A stretch of DNA of 64,000 nt from Xestospongia muta (lineage: Eukaryota > Porifera > Demospongiae > Haplosclerida > Petrosiidae): NCBI GenBank assembly GCA_963693285.1, contig OY848918.1, positions 9,929,162 to 9,993,161 of the forward strand, in the 5' to 3' direction. Each line of letters opens with the position of its first letter. The stretch's first letter is position 1. A model generated the notes under the pieces. That model saw nothing but the letters and a program-made list of their open reading frames with translations. It was not told where the DNA came from and searched no databases. The position numbers were made by a program, and so were the translations under genes. Positions 12,297 to 22,207 of the stretch are shown in pieces.

Positions 12297-13533
12297 TCAC
12301 ATAGATCTCATAATGGGCTACTGGACAATCTTCATCAGATGTTGCTTCATCGAGACAGATCCTCATCTCTACGTAGTCAGAAGTGAAATAATTGAATTTC
12401 TTATAAAACCAAGGTATATCAGTATGTTGACAACAGGCAGTTTCTATACTACCACATTGATGACCATCCCACACAGGATCATTGGTATAGAATTTACCTA
12501 CAACAGGATAATTTGGACTTCCAGACTCACAATAATAGTCACTACCAACAAATGATGGTGGAGTTATAGAATATTTACTACCACATGGACAACGACTATG
12601 AAGGTTATCAGTTGAACCAACTATAAAAGTCCAAATATGCCTACGAGGATTGCCATGAGTTAAACTAATACCATCACTGTAATGAAAGTTAATACTACCG
12701 TTACTGTGACGTGCTCCATCTGTGTGACCAACTTGATATCCAATAACTTTACCACACACTTGAGAGTATTCAATGTTACCTGATGGAAAGGCTTTTCCTA
12801 CACAGCTACCTCCATTACTAACTGGTCGACCACATGCTTGAACACCATTTTCGCTATACAGTCTAAATCCATCAGGACATTTCTCACAGCTATCTGTCAT
12901 ATTAAGATAAGCTACCCTCATCCAACCTCCTGTGGAATTACACAACTCCTCCATATAACAGTACACTTGACGAGAAATGCTGTGATTATTTGCTATAATA
13001 TAATAGTCTGAAGGACAGCCTGGACATCTCCTCTTTATCTCCTCACACGAACGAGGAAGTAACGGTGATGGAGGAGGACATTTCTTTGTAGTAGTGTTCT
13101 CATGAATATCTTTGAGAGTATTAATATCTTCTTTAATGTCAACAATGTTACCTTCTAACCTAGCCATACTCCTATTGAGATCATTGACAATCTCAAGAAT
13201 TTTAATAATGCCTTCATTGTACAATCTTGTCTCTAACCTGGATATATTAGCAACAATTGTCTCAGTGAGTTCTTTGATCATTTTATTACATTTAGTTGGT
13301 GAGTTAGATAGTAGTTGTTGTGATACAACAAGTTGTATGGGACTAGTTGGATTACTACCATCTTCACAAGGTGGACAGCTACTGTGAGAAGATCGAGTAA
13401 GGAGTTGATTAATAGCAGCAGTCAGGTTAGCTATGGCATCATCTATACTACTATCATCATCAGAATGACTTAATGGATTAGACATACCAGTAATAGCTAG
13501 TATGACTACCAGTAAAGATAAAAGGGAAGTCAT
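12292..13533 (-). CDS. Secreted fibrinogen-like coiled-coil protein A1
   Basis: A single-exon gene of 413 aa. I chose the ATG at 13533 because it starts a good signal peptide (MTSLLSLLVVILAITG) and lies about 45 bp from a TATA box; the longer frame has no ATG. Layout: signal peptide 1-20; a Cys pair at 53 and 56; a heptad-like coiled coil about 83-145 (LETRLYNEGIIKILEIVNDL) with N-glycosylation sites; SCEEIKRRCPGCPSDYY at 162-178; then a fibrinogen-like domain to the end with GGWMRVAYLNMTD (202-214), HIWTF (299-303), WDGHQCGSIETACC (355-368) and VEMRICLDE (388-396). The canonical Ca-binding fibrinogen C-terminus is not evident. It is nested in the CFAP91 intron c-d, same strand. Likely a secreted oligomeric recognition or matrix protein (inference). 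Confidence 0.8.
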   Translation of the reverse strand: MTSLLSLLVVILAITGMSNPLSHSDDDSSIDDAIANLTAAINQLLTRSSHSSCPPCEDGSNPTSPIQLVVSQQLLSNSPTKCNKMIKELTETIVANISRLETRLYNEGIIKILEIVNDLNRSMARLEGNIVDIKEDINTLKDIHENTTTKKCPPPSPLLPRSCEEIKRRCPGCPSDYYIIANNHSISRQVYCYMEELCNSTGGWMRVAYLNMTDSCEKCPDGFRLYSENGVQACGRPVSNGGSCVGKAFPSGNIEYSQVCGKVIGYQVGHTDGARHSNGSINFHYSDGISLTHGNPRRHIWTFIVGSTDNLHSRCPCGSKYSITPPSFVGSDYYCESGSPNYPVVGKFYTNDPVWDGHQCGSIETACCQHTDIPWFYKKFNYFTSDYVEMRICLDEATSDEDCPVAHYEIYVK

Positions 13534-13577
13534 TGTGACTTGTACTGTTCTACTCTTGTTATGTGGTAGTCTGTCTA

Positions 13578-13586
13578 TTTTATATA
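13578..13586 (-). promoter_or_regulatory. TATA box of gene A1
   Basis: TATATAAAA lies 45-53 bp upstream of the A1 ATG. The same spacing is kept for the C, A3 and A7 copies, which argues that these genes have their own promoter inside the CFAP91 intron. Confidence 0.55.
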
Positions 13587-14289
13587 TACTCACTGAGATA
13601 GTGAGATAACTAAGTCATCTAAAATTGAATAACACCTGGAGGGATTGACTTTCCAGAGAAAGTAACCTCCTTCAAGTGATAAAGGATACCACAAGAACTA
13701 CCTAATTTAACCATGACTGTCTTTTCTCAGCATTAAATAGATAATCTCCACCTCAAAGACTACCCTAATAAAAGCTGTGATAAAATATATCAGTCGTCTT
13801 GATGACAGTTGTAGATCACAACAGTCCTCAGTGGTAATAAACAACACCTGTACTAACAGTTAGAGAAATATCACAGTAAAGAGTCTCCTCCCATTACTAC
13901 TCAAGTTATAAACACTACTTTATGATATATTATGTAACACTGGACTCTTCTTGACTAGTTCAAGTCCACTATCATTTAATGAAAAGTCTATATAACCTAT
14001 AATTAAACTATCAGTCATAGAAATGATTGTCGAGAGATAGTTGTATGTGTTTTCTTATAATTTGATATGTACTGTTTGAAAAAATATGATATTTCATAAT
14101 ATGAACTGTAAATACATGCCTAAACTGTATATTTACAACAATTATCAGGGGTTAGCTGCTGTTTGGTCAACTACAAAATGTACCATCAAGTTATTATCTA
14201 AAAGCTAATTCTAATACAGTAATGAAAATTGGTATTTTGGGATCTGACATTTTGAGATATGATATATGCAATATTACATAGAATTTACT
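13587..14289. other. Upstream region of gene A1
   Basis: No gene. It is one copy of the roughly 0.53-kb promoter-proximal repeat (anchor AATAACACCTGGAGGGATTG) that is tandemly multiplied at 26.3-28.1 kb and present twice at 56.3-56.8 kb. Confidence 0.5.
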
Positions 14290-14520
14290 ACTTACACTAT
14301 ACACAGTATATATGGTATAAACACATACTGTGTATAATATGATTATATACTGTGTATACTATGTTATACATAGTATACACAGTACATTATATACAGTATG
14401 ATATTATACATAGTATACACAGTATACATGTTATACATAGTATACACATTATACTATATACACAGTATGCATGTTATACATAGCATACAGACTATACACT
14501 ATATACACAGTATAACTCTA
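14290..14520. repeat. TATACA-type minisatellite (U1)
   Basis: Degenerate tandem copies built from CATAGTATACACAGTATAC-like words. A short version of the large array at 57.1-58.27 kb. Confidence 0.75.
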
Positions 14521-15005
14521 CTATAATATATTCTTTCAGTATGATGAAAGCATTTGAACTGCTATAGCTGAACATTATTGGTCTTATATTGCTAGTCTTA
14601 ATATACTGATTCTTTGTTCGATAGCTATAATATTATTAGTCTTATATAGTTCTGTGGAATTCTTATAATCAGCAGTGATAGCAGGTATATATTAGAAAGC
14701 TAACTAAGTCACTTTTGATACATCAGTCAACACTACAATCAAGTATTAGCAAGGGATGTCTGAACAATTTCACCAACCAGAATGTGAATGTTTATGTCAA
14801 ATTACATATAATAATCATTTCAAATAAAACCAAAAGAAACAATTTATTAATCATCATCTACAAGAACCCATAATAAACCTAGTAGTTATGCTGTCCATAC
14901 CTACTAATATAACTAACATATTAACAAGACCTCATTTGAAGTAAAATCTAAATCAAGTTAATGGAAATGTCCATTCCTTCACAACCACACAACCTCAAAA
15001 CACAA
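14521..15005. other. Unit spacer without gene
   Basis: No gene seen. Closely similar to 30290-30780 and partly to 58770-58880, so it is unit sequence between the minisatellite and gene B. Confidence 0.4.
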
Positions 15006-15368
15006 TCATCCATCAGGACATTTCTCACTGCTAACTGTCATGTTAAGATAAGCCATCCTCATCCAACCTCCTGTGGAATTACACAATGTTTCCATGTGGC
15101 GGTATGCCTGACGAACATGGCCATGACTATCAACTAACATGTAATGGTCTGAAGGACAGTCTGAACATTTCTTCCTAATCTCCTCACATGAGTGAAGTAA
15201 TCGAGAAGGTTTATACTCATTGTTGCAGTGGGAAATAATAGAGTTAATTTTGATGGTCAATTCTCGAATGATTGAATCAAAGTGGTAAGTAGAAAGGCAT
15301 GTGCCAACTGTGTTAGCAGAGACACTTACAATAACAACCAGTAGAGTTATACAATGAAGGTAAGCCAT
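15006..15368 (-). CDS. Short secreted B-type fibrinogen-like ORF (B1)
   Basis: 120 aa from the ATG at 15368, which starts a signal peptide (MAYLHCITLLVVIVSVSA). It lacks the long coiled coil of types A and C. It goes from a short linker to SCEEIRKKCSDCPSD and GGWMRMAYLNMT, then stops at CPDG (TGA 15008-15006) near the start of the fibrinogen-like domain. U3 is truncated at the same place, while the U7 copy continues through the domain, so B1 is a truncated gene. It may still be transcribed as a short secreted peptide. Nested in CFAP91 intron c-d. Confidence 0.5.
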   Translation of the reverse strand: MAYLHCITLLVVIVSVSANTVGTCLSTYHFDSIIRELTIKINSIISHCNNEYKPSRLLHSCEEIRKKCSDCPSDHYMLVDSHGHVRQAYRHMETLCNSTGGWMRMAYLNMTVSSEKCPDG

Positions 15369-15410
15369 TTTGAATGTTGTCTTGAATTGTAAATGATTAA
15401 AATTTCTTAT

Positions 15411-15419
15411 CTTTTTATA
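15411..15419 (-). promoter_or_regulatory. TATA box of gene B1
   Basis: TATAAAAAG, 43-51 bp upstream of the B1 ATG; the same arrangement recurs in front of B7 near 60.0 kb. Confidence 0.45.
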
Positions 15420-15443
15420 TCTTTCTAAAACCACAGAAATCAT

Positions 15444-16479
15444 CTCTAAAGTGAATATTCACTATTACACAGAAATAGATTTTTTCGATGAAGAAGACTT
15501 TAACCATTGTTATCTTAAGGACTACCCATCTTTGTCCTTTCTCAACTTGAAACAAGCAAGTCCAAAGACAAGAACTACCCCAATGATAACCTCACCAAAA
15601 AGGACACATCAAGGACTACACATAGATAAGATAACCCTTTAAGAAAGGACACTTTAAGGACTACCTGTGGTCATATCTATTGAACTTTTGAAAGGAGAAG
15701 GTCTACTACAATATCAACTATGGCTGTCCTTTCTCAAACTCTCAATACACAAAGACTATATCAATAATAATGGTATATCAATATCTTGAACAATTCTAAT
15801 ATAAACTATGACTGATAAACAAATTCTCTTATCTACTAGTAGCCATTGATTAATACTACTTTATACTACATACTATAAAAAGTCTGGTCAATCTGGTTTA
15901 GAGAAATCACAAAAGAGGGATGATGTACTAATTGCTGTATCTTATATAATGTACAACCATAATTGCCCAACCACTATATACAAAATGTACATAGACACAC
16001 TTGGAGTGCCTGGAATTAGGGTGTATAGATGAAATTGGAGTAAACAAACAAACATGTACTTAAAGTATGTGAGAGAATATCAGTGGCTAGAGTTTAATTA
16101 GAAGTTGGTATAGACATACACAAAATTGAAGTGTGTTTCCCAATGCAGAAACCATTTCTTGACTGATAAACTATACTGCAATATCAATAATAACTCTCCT
16201 TTATCAACCTTTGATCAATACCACAAGGAGTATTCTAATATCAACTATACCTGTCCTTTCTTAACCCTTAAAAAGACAATAATTTCTCTAATATCAACCA
16301 AAGTTCACCTCTTAGCCATTGAAAAGATAAGCAATACCTCAAGGAGTACTCTAATAACAACTGTGGCTGTTGATTGTATGATAAAGACCACCTCCATAAA
16401 GGTTGTATAACATCACAATGATATATCAGTGTATTGCACGATATATTATTTATGATATTAATATTACATTTTGACTTAC
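15444..16479. other. CFAP91 intron with dispersed GTCCTTTCTCA repeats
   Basis: No gene. Degenerate copies of a roughly 50-60-bp motif are scattered here (core ACTGTCCTTTCTCA next to AATATCAAC and AAGGACTAC). Short + ORFs here are not supported. Confidence 0.5.
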
Positions 16480-17277
16480 CACAAATGTTCCAGTCTCTAA
16501 TCATTCAATGCCTGATAGCGAGTCTCTCTCTGTTAAAGTGATTTCTCAAGTAATTCTATTCTCTCTAGTTGTATTGCAGAGATCTCCTTCTCATGATAAC
16601 TACACTCTAGACATTCATGTTCCTCCATCATATGTCTAAAATAATAAATACATGTTAGATCCATACATAGAATTAATAGTTGAGTGAATGGATGGATGAA
16701 TGGACAATTGAGATCAATAAATAGACAGATGAATGAATACATGGATGAATAGATGGACAAATGGATGGATGAATCAATAGAATGGATGAATAGATGGATA
16801 AATAAAATGGATGGATAAATAGAATGGATTAATAGATAGATAAATGGATGGATAGATAAATAGAATGGATGTATAGATGGATAAATGGATGGATGGCCAG
16901 TGCATAATGTATCTACCTTCTCTTATCAATCTGTGATATGTCATCCAACGATGGCAAAGTGGCTTCCCAAGCTCGTTTAGCTCAAGCTCTCTCTATCATT
17001 TCTACCTGAGCTAGACCAGCAGGTAAGCCATGCCCTACAAATATAACACTTAGAACCAGTTACAAACTCATTATCTAGTACTCACCATAACACAGTGTTG
17101 CTAATGTAAATAGTTCAGGCTGTGAACCAGGTCGAACTACATATTCTGGTAAGTAAGGATCTGTCTGTGTCTCACTGTCTCTATAATCTGTTTGTATATG
17201 GACAGTTCTAGTCAATGGAGTAGCTAGATACAGTTCAGTAGATTGTTTATCCATCAGAGGCTCTAGACTGTATGGGG
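16480..17277 (-). pseudogene. CFAP91: CFAP91 middle exons a-c (U1)
   Basis: Exon a 17277-17096 reads [20 protein letters not shown] and PELFTLATLCYG. Exon b 17034-16917 reads GLPAGLAQVEMIERA and AKRAWEATLPSLDDISQIDK. Exon c 16635-16480 reads HMMEEHECLECSYHEKEIS. These are the most conserved block of CFAP91. This is the only copy whose exon b keeps the original frame, but it has a TGA in b and TAA plus TAG in c. No exon 5' of a exists in any unit: the acceptor of exon a is followed directly by the antisense UBASH3 fragment. Confidence 0.82.
16680..16905. repeat. GGATGAATAGAT-type short tandem repeat (U1)
   Basis: Tetranucleotide-like repeat (GGATGAAT / GGATAAAT) in the intron between exons c and b. 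It recurs in the same intron of U2, U3, U4, U6 and U7. Confidence 0.8.
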
Positions 17278-17325
17278 GAGGGTGAAGTAATGAGGAGATT
17301 GATGATGGACTCACATTTGTGGCGC

Positions 17326-17682
17326 CAAGACAATTGATGGAAGCATTTGAGGAAGATCATCATAGGAACCTAAACATGCTCAAAGATCTACAAAAAGACA
17401 TGGAGGACCACAAGATTTCTCCAAGGATTCTCTGATAACTGAAACAGGATTGTTGAAGGGATGAGAGAACAAGGTATCAGAATACACCATGTGTTTGCTT
17501 CTCCAGTGTTACGATGCATACAGACAGCTAATGACATCTTGCAAGGAATGGGTGACTTCAATACTAAAATTAAAGTAGAACATGGCTTCTTTGAATGGTT
17601 AGCTTGGTGCCGAGGGGAGGTACCTATGTTTATGCTTGCCAAAGATATAGTAAAGTTTGGTCTCCAAGTTGATCCAAATTAA
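17326..17682 (+). pseudogene. UBASH3: UBASH3-like phosphatase fragment (U1/U2 junction)
   Basis: UBASH3 (TULA/Sts) proteins end in a histidine-phosphatase domain. Visible here are RNLNM, then SPVLRCIQTANDILQGMGD, VEHGFFEWLAWCRGEVPM and a stop at 17680-17682. A deletion of about 20 bp near 17455 removes the GLFQV..LTGEG part and breaks the frame. The catalytic RHGE motif would lie just upstream and is absent. The fragment faces CFAP91 exon a head to head and exon n tail to tail. Confidence 0.7.
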
Positions 17683-18006
17683 GTTGTTTGCAATAGAACT
17701 TTGTAATAATCTATTCTCAAATGTTGTGAATGCTAATTACAGGGGTTTTACTCATTTAAAATTAATTACAATAATATGCTGTCCATATTATCATCTTTAT
17801 TTTGTTCTAAATAGTAGTTTGTTTATTGTAATTATTATTGATTTTTGTTTTAATGTTCTTTTAAGTCTCTTTTATTTCTCTCTTATGATCACTGTTATAT
17901 TTTTTCAGGGATAATAATTATTGTTATACTACAATATAAGGCTATTATAAGTACCTGTACTATGCAGAGTAATACACTCTAGTATCATAATATGTTAATA
18001 CAACAT
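17683..18006. repeat. R330 repeat (U2)
   Basis: Copy nearly identical to 81-404, with a handful of substitutions. Confidence 0.6.
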
Positions 18007-18008
18007 TT

Positions 18009-18425
18009 CTAGTGATCCTGTTGGTTGGTGGTTTCACTGCTTTGCCCCTCTTCACTAATAGTAGGAGTAGTAACTGTTTCCTTAGCTAGTTCTTCTTCTC
18101 CTAGTTGTTTATGGATAATATGATGAGCTGCTAATAAATGTTTCCTCTGACTGTGTTTGACTAGAGACATGATCAATGGAGTCCAGATATTTTACCTATT
18201 GGTTACTTACCTTTCTCTCTGATAGTCTGTTTCTCTACCTCAGGTAGCAAGAAGTAGTAAACCATTTCAGCCACCATTTCTTGACTTTGCAGTTTATCTC
18301 GACTGCAAGTATAACATTATATTATATATCATCTATTCTCAATACAGTAATGTAAATAACTTACGTTTCTTCAAACTCAGCTGCTAGTTTGTTTATGACA
18401 TTAGCTTGTTCATGTATCTCTTGTC
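18009..18425 (-). pseudogene. CFAP91: CFAP91 exons l-n, cut by insertion (U2)
   Basis: Exon n 18160-18009 and exon m 18302-18211 look intact. Exon l is cut at 18425, where unrelated DNA begins. All exons from k to c are missing from this unit. Confidence 0.78.
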
Positions 18426-18612
18426 ACATTGGTCACAAAGGGGAAACAAGGCTTTGGAAGGAAGACTGACAGAAAATTTAACCCCAAATTTCAAAACTCC
18501 ACCCTCAAACACACCCATTTTTTAAAAACCCCACCCCAAATTCATCATTCAACCCAAAATTTAAAAATCAACCGAAAATGGTACCAGAACTTCACTTTCC
18601 TTTCAACTCCAC

Positions 18613-19005
18613 TTACTTCCTCCCACCCACCCACTCATTTAAGCTCATTTCATAATTTTGCTCATTTGGCTGTTTGGCTCGTTGGGCTTGGGATTTATTT
18701 AAAGGTTTAACAATAGCTATTTCTCTTATTACATTGTTCTGTTCTTTAAAGTTCTCTTGTTTCCTTTCTTGTATTTGATATTTTAGTGTTATTTTGAGTA
18801 GTCGAGTCTTTAGTTCTTCTATTTCTTGCATGAGTAATTGGTTATTCATGTACAGTCTTCTAATTTCATCCATTAAGTCTTCAGCATTTTCTCCGCTTTT
18901 GTTGCAACGCCTGACAACCTGGTTAGGAGTATTTGTCTTTACTTGTGATATAAGGCTAGAAAGATAACAGTAGCTCAATACAAACACTACAAAGAAGCAG
19001 AACAA
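18613..19005 (-). other. Hydrophobic N-terminus plus coiled-coil frame
   Basis: Open frame of about 130 codons: a very hydrophobic start (FVVFVLSYCYLSSLI) and then a charged coiled-coil-like stretch (QEIEELKTRLLKITLKYQIQ). No ATG is in frame before the hydrophobic part, so the start is unknown or lost. Family not recognised. Confidence 0.3.
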
Positions 19006-19205
19006 CAGAAATTCATCTATCGCTAATTAAGGCTTGTTGAATACCATAATGAGTGGGAAAGTAGTTCATCTCTGTCGATCGACTGAGCTAAGGTTATTTG
19101 TTTGTGTTATAAATGTAAAGTTTACTTTAAGGAAAATACATTATCTTGTTGAAAGTTTAAGGAAATGGCATTATATTGTTAAGGTAGTCAATTATACAAA
19201 ATTGT

Positions 19206-19649
19206 TTATCTTTTGAATATACCAAAACTATAGTCACAATGTGGACAATTGTGAGCTACATCTTGCCATTCAGGTACAAAGAAAGGTAGACAAAAGCAAA
19301 ATATAAGAGGTGGAAATAATAATATACCAACAATTATAAACCCTATTGCTACCATACAGGCAAAAACAGACGGTTGTTGGGTTGTTTTAGTCATCACATC
19401 TTCTTGACAACACGGACAGAACTCCAAAGTAGATATAGCTCCTAATCTACCTCCATTTCTTGGTGGCGGTGGTGGAGGCGGCTGAACTTGAATAGGTGTA
19501 GAATAGTATTGAGGCCTTTGAGCTTGAACAACTTGAGGAGTATAACCAACAAAGTTTTGATTTATGTTGATTTGTGGTTGTTGGTTGATATTGTATCTGG
19601 CTGGTTCATTCACTAAAGGTTGATAAGGTGGTGGAGCGCTTGGATTCAT
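19206..19649 (-). CDS. LITAF-domain membrane protein
   Basis: 147 aa with a true ATG at 19649. The N-terminal half is Pro/Gln/Asn-rich (MNPSAPPPYQPL contains a PPPY motif of the kind bound by WW-domain ubiquitin ligases). The C-terminal half is a complete LITAF/SIMPLE domain: CPCC near 78, a hydrophobic membrane-inserting segment about 97-120, then NCPHC near 135. The paired CxxC motifs bind zinc. Host LITAF proteins act at late endosomes, and related domains also occur in some large DNA viruses. Intronless and downstream of the exonuclease on the same strand. Confidence 0.75.
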   Translation of the reverse strand: MNPSAPPPYQPLVNEPARYNINQQPQININQNFVGYTPQVVQAQRPQYYSTPIQVQPPPPPPPRNGGRLGAISTLEFCPCCQEDVMTKTTQQPSVFACMVAIGFIIVGILLFPPLIFCFCLPFFVPEWQDVAHNCPHCDYSFGIFKR

Positions 19650-19773
19650 CTTACCAACTAAAAATGTAAAGTTAAACTATCTAAATACTATGATTAACTT
19701 CCAATTTGAAACGGATGACACTCATGACAGTAATTAATATGCAATGGCACTTATAAATTAATAATCAAGTTAA

Positions 19774-20418
19774 TTATTTAAGGTCAACAGTATAAGTTAT
19801 AGCATTCTTCCACTTGTCTTCATCTTTAACTTTGAGCCAAATATCCCTCAAATCTTCACAATCTTCAGTTGAGTCTTTACCCTTGCTTCCAGCATGTCTT
19901 TTGAAGTGTTCACCTCTTCCAAATACACCATCATACAGCTCGGATAGCTTAGGGTTTTTAGTAGATCTAAGGTATTTCTTTCCTGTAAAACAAGTGCACA
20001 ACCATTTAACACTACTCACATTAAAATCGATACCATATCGTTTAAGCTCATGATAGAGAATAGATCTATCTGATACGGCCCAGTGAGTAATCAGAACGAC
20101 ATTGTAGTTTTCTTGTAGTTGCTGGATGTAGTCGATTAGTTTATCCAAAGCTTCTTTAGTGTGCATGGATTCGACAGGTGTTACATGTTTATACATTTGG
20201 CCCCTAAGACAAGAGATACCACTGTAGGCATTTGCATGAATAGGGCGGTCGGGATCCAGACAATATGTTGAGATAAGTTTACCATCCATTTCCATGAGAG
20301 TGTATTGAGAGAGGATTAGAATGCTGAAGTCAAAGCCACAACTAGAAGAGTTAGCGCTGTTATATTCCGTATCAAAGAAGAGGTACTTGGTTGGTTTTGT
20401 TTGAGCAGAAGCTTCCAT
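19774..20418 (-). CDS. DEDDh-type 3'-5' exonuclease-like protein
   Basis: 214 aa from the ATG at 20418; the longer frame upstream is not needed. Three exonuclease motifs are in the right order: FFDTEYN near the N-terminus (Asp and Glu of Exo I), THWAVSDRSIL near the middle (Asp of Exo II) and HAGSKGKDSTEDCEDL near the C-terminus (His and Asp of Exo III). No other domain is seen. The exact family is unknown. It is intronless and diverges from the plus-strand ORF across about 330 bp. Confidence 0.6.
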   Translation of the reverse strand: MEASAQTKPTKYLFFDTEYNSANSSSCGFDFSILILSQYTLMEMDGKLISTYCLDPDRPIHANAYSGISCLRGQMYKHVTPVESMHTKEALDKLIDYIQQLQENYNVVLITHWAVSDRSILYHELKRYGIDFNVSSVKWLCTCFTGKKYLRSTKNPKLSELYDGVFGRGEHFKRHAGSKGKDSTEDCEDLRDIWLKVKDEDKWKNAITYTVDLK

Positions 20419-20749
20419 AATGTAATGACAGTATTGTCTACAAAATGTACTACTTCTCCAAAAATTTGAAAGCAAAACCAATGGCAAGATCCCAAAAGAA
20501 AATATGGAATGGGAATGGCAATATATTGGTCGACTTGATATAAATACAATTTTTAGCTTCCATATACAGGATGGAAATTTACAAGGACTTACAGTAAATT
20601 ATCTTGACTTGTTTACATTTTGACAATTCTATAAATACCTCTGTTTTTTTGAATTATTCACCAGTTTTGGAAGACAGCAAATCTTAAAGTGAGATTTTAC
20701 CATTATATTATCCTCTTTTTAATTGAAGTTTATTTATATTTAGTTCAAC
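20419..20749. promoter_or_regulatory. Divergent promoter region of the insert
   Basis: The gap between divergent ORFs holds a TATAAATA word at about 20630 facing the plus-strand ORF and TATA-rich words near 20540 facing the exonuclease. Function is inferred from layout only. Confidence 0.3.
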
Positions 20750-22207
20750 ATGCAATATACCGATGAAGTTAAGACTAAGATTGCTAGTAGTAAACGGTTT
20801 TCAAATCAAGTCCCAAGAGCACAGAAGATTGCAAGAGGAGCTAGACCTACTCGATTGACAAATATTAAAGAGGAGGATGAGGACATTAGGAGGCAAATAA
20901 GAAATGAACTAGAGGGATATATTAATTGACTTAATGCTGAGACTGTTGCCTATTTGGAGGATTTTTGGGATATTCTCACAAGAGAGTATCACAAGACTAT
21001 TTTGATCCATCATATCATCCAAGAATCAACCTCAGTCAGATATCAACCAGGACTAAACCTCGGTTTACATTTTTAGATTTCATGTGGTCTTGGGCAGAGT
21101 ATGGAGGCAATCTACCTGTTGGAGTACTGCTCTCTTTGAATTTTAATCATGTCTTGGTCAATGATGAGGGCACGGCTAACTTTAGTGAAAGGTCAATGTT
21201 TATGATTGACATATTTTGGAACATTTTGGAACACATGAGGGGCTATGATGCATGGAAGAATCGATTAATCCAAGTTACTAGAACATATGAGGTAACTATT
21301 CCAGTCTTCTTTCAGAACTTACTCAAATTTGGCGAGTTTGACCGCACAGTTATGGGAGGCTTCAATTTTAGTTTTCCAGAGTTTGAAAATGAGCATGTTT
21401 GGATTCCTGGCACATCTTCATCTTGTCTCCACCAGTTGTGGGAATGGATAGTCAAGAATCATTCTGCAGATATGTTACCTTTCCAAGATCACCAGAGAAG
21501 AGCTATTCTTTCTTCCAATGTTAATTACACTCTTTGCAATCAAGATGGAGGGTGTCATCAAGTTCATTTAACCAACCAACCTACAGACACCTGTCCTCTT
21601 AGACATGAGAAAGGTACAAAGATACCTGAACACAAAGATGTTAAAGTTCAAAAGAATTGTGGAGTTAAAATGACCGAGTTAGCTGATTTACTTAAACATT
21701 TCGATTTTTACAATCCTACTACAAGAAAGTGCACCTACTTATCATCAAAGAAGAACAAGCAAGGAGAGCAGTCGATTTATGTTTTGCCTAAGACCAAAAG
21801 AAAGTTTGCTGTTATTCCTCGCCCATTTGTTTTATTTCTTTTCAATGGCAAACTTAAACCTGGTGGTAAGATTGAATGGAATGTTGTGGGTAACTCTTCT
21901 TAGTTAGTAGACGATTTTACCTCAATTTATCACATCGGTCTCTTTAAAGATAGAGATATGCTTTTCAAGTTTGACAAGATTGTTAAAGATGCTCTCATAT
22001 CTATCAAATTCAAGCTACCCGATAACATAGTTATTTTTAATTGTTCCTATTTGGATAGTCATCAAGTTGATTATAGAAGTGAAGTTATGGAAGATCAAGT
22101 CAAGTTTGCTGTAAAACAAAGAAGTCCTTGGAAACCTTCCACTAGTTTTGATAAGTACAACTACAGGAGAAAGCTGAAAACTAATGCATTGTGGGCTTTT
22201 GATCTTC
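20750..22207 (+). pseudogene. Unrecognised insert ORF, broken
   Basis: A short frame starts at ATG 20750 and stops at TGA 20927-20929. A second frame is open from 20941 to TAG 21901-21903 (the first ATG is well inside). The same frame is open again after that stop until unit sequence resumes at about 22207. The pieces look like one long protein damaged by stops and a frame change. The residues are rich in aromatic and basic amino acids, with several Cys/His in the middle (CNQDGGCHQVH). I cannot name it; a structural or replication protein of a virus-like element is possible. Confidence 0.4.

Larger units (their letters stand above)
18426..22207. mobile_element. Virus-like or large mobile-element insert, 3.8 kb
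   Basis: This block shares nothing with the array and has intronless ORFs on both strands around a divergent promoter region: a coiled-coil frame, a LITAF-domain protein and a DEDD exonuclease on the minus strand, and a broken unrecognised ORF on the plus strand. It begins inside CFAP91 exon l and ends where unit sequence resumes at AGAAGGTCTACT. It did not insert cleanly, because about 6 kb of unit sequence is missing. No terminal inverted repeats were found. Dense intronless genes in an intron-rich genome suggest an integrated DNA virus or Polinton-like relic (inference). Confidence 0.5.

Noticed and set aside
12292..13593. 433-aa start for gene A1 (and 473-aa for A7)
   Set aside because: The upstream part has no ATG in A1 and includes the TATA box; the signal peptide begins at the inner ATG.
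20965..21903. 312-aa intact gene starting at 20965
   Set aside because: The first codon is TTG, there is an open but ATG-less stretch upstream, and the same frame continues after the TAG; it is part of a damaged longer ORF.
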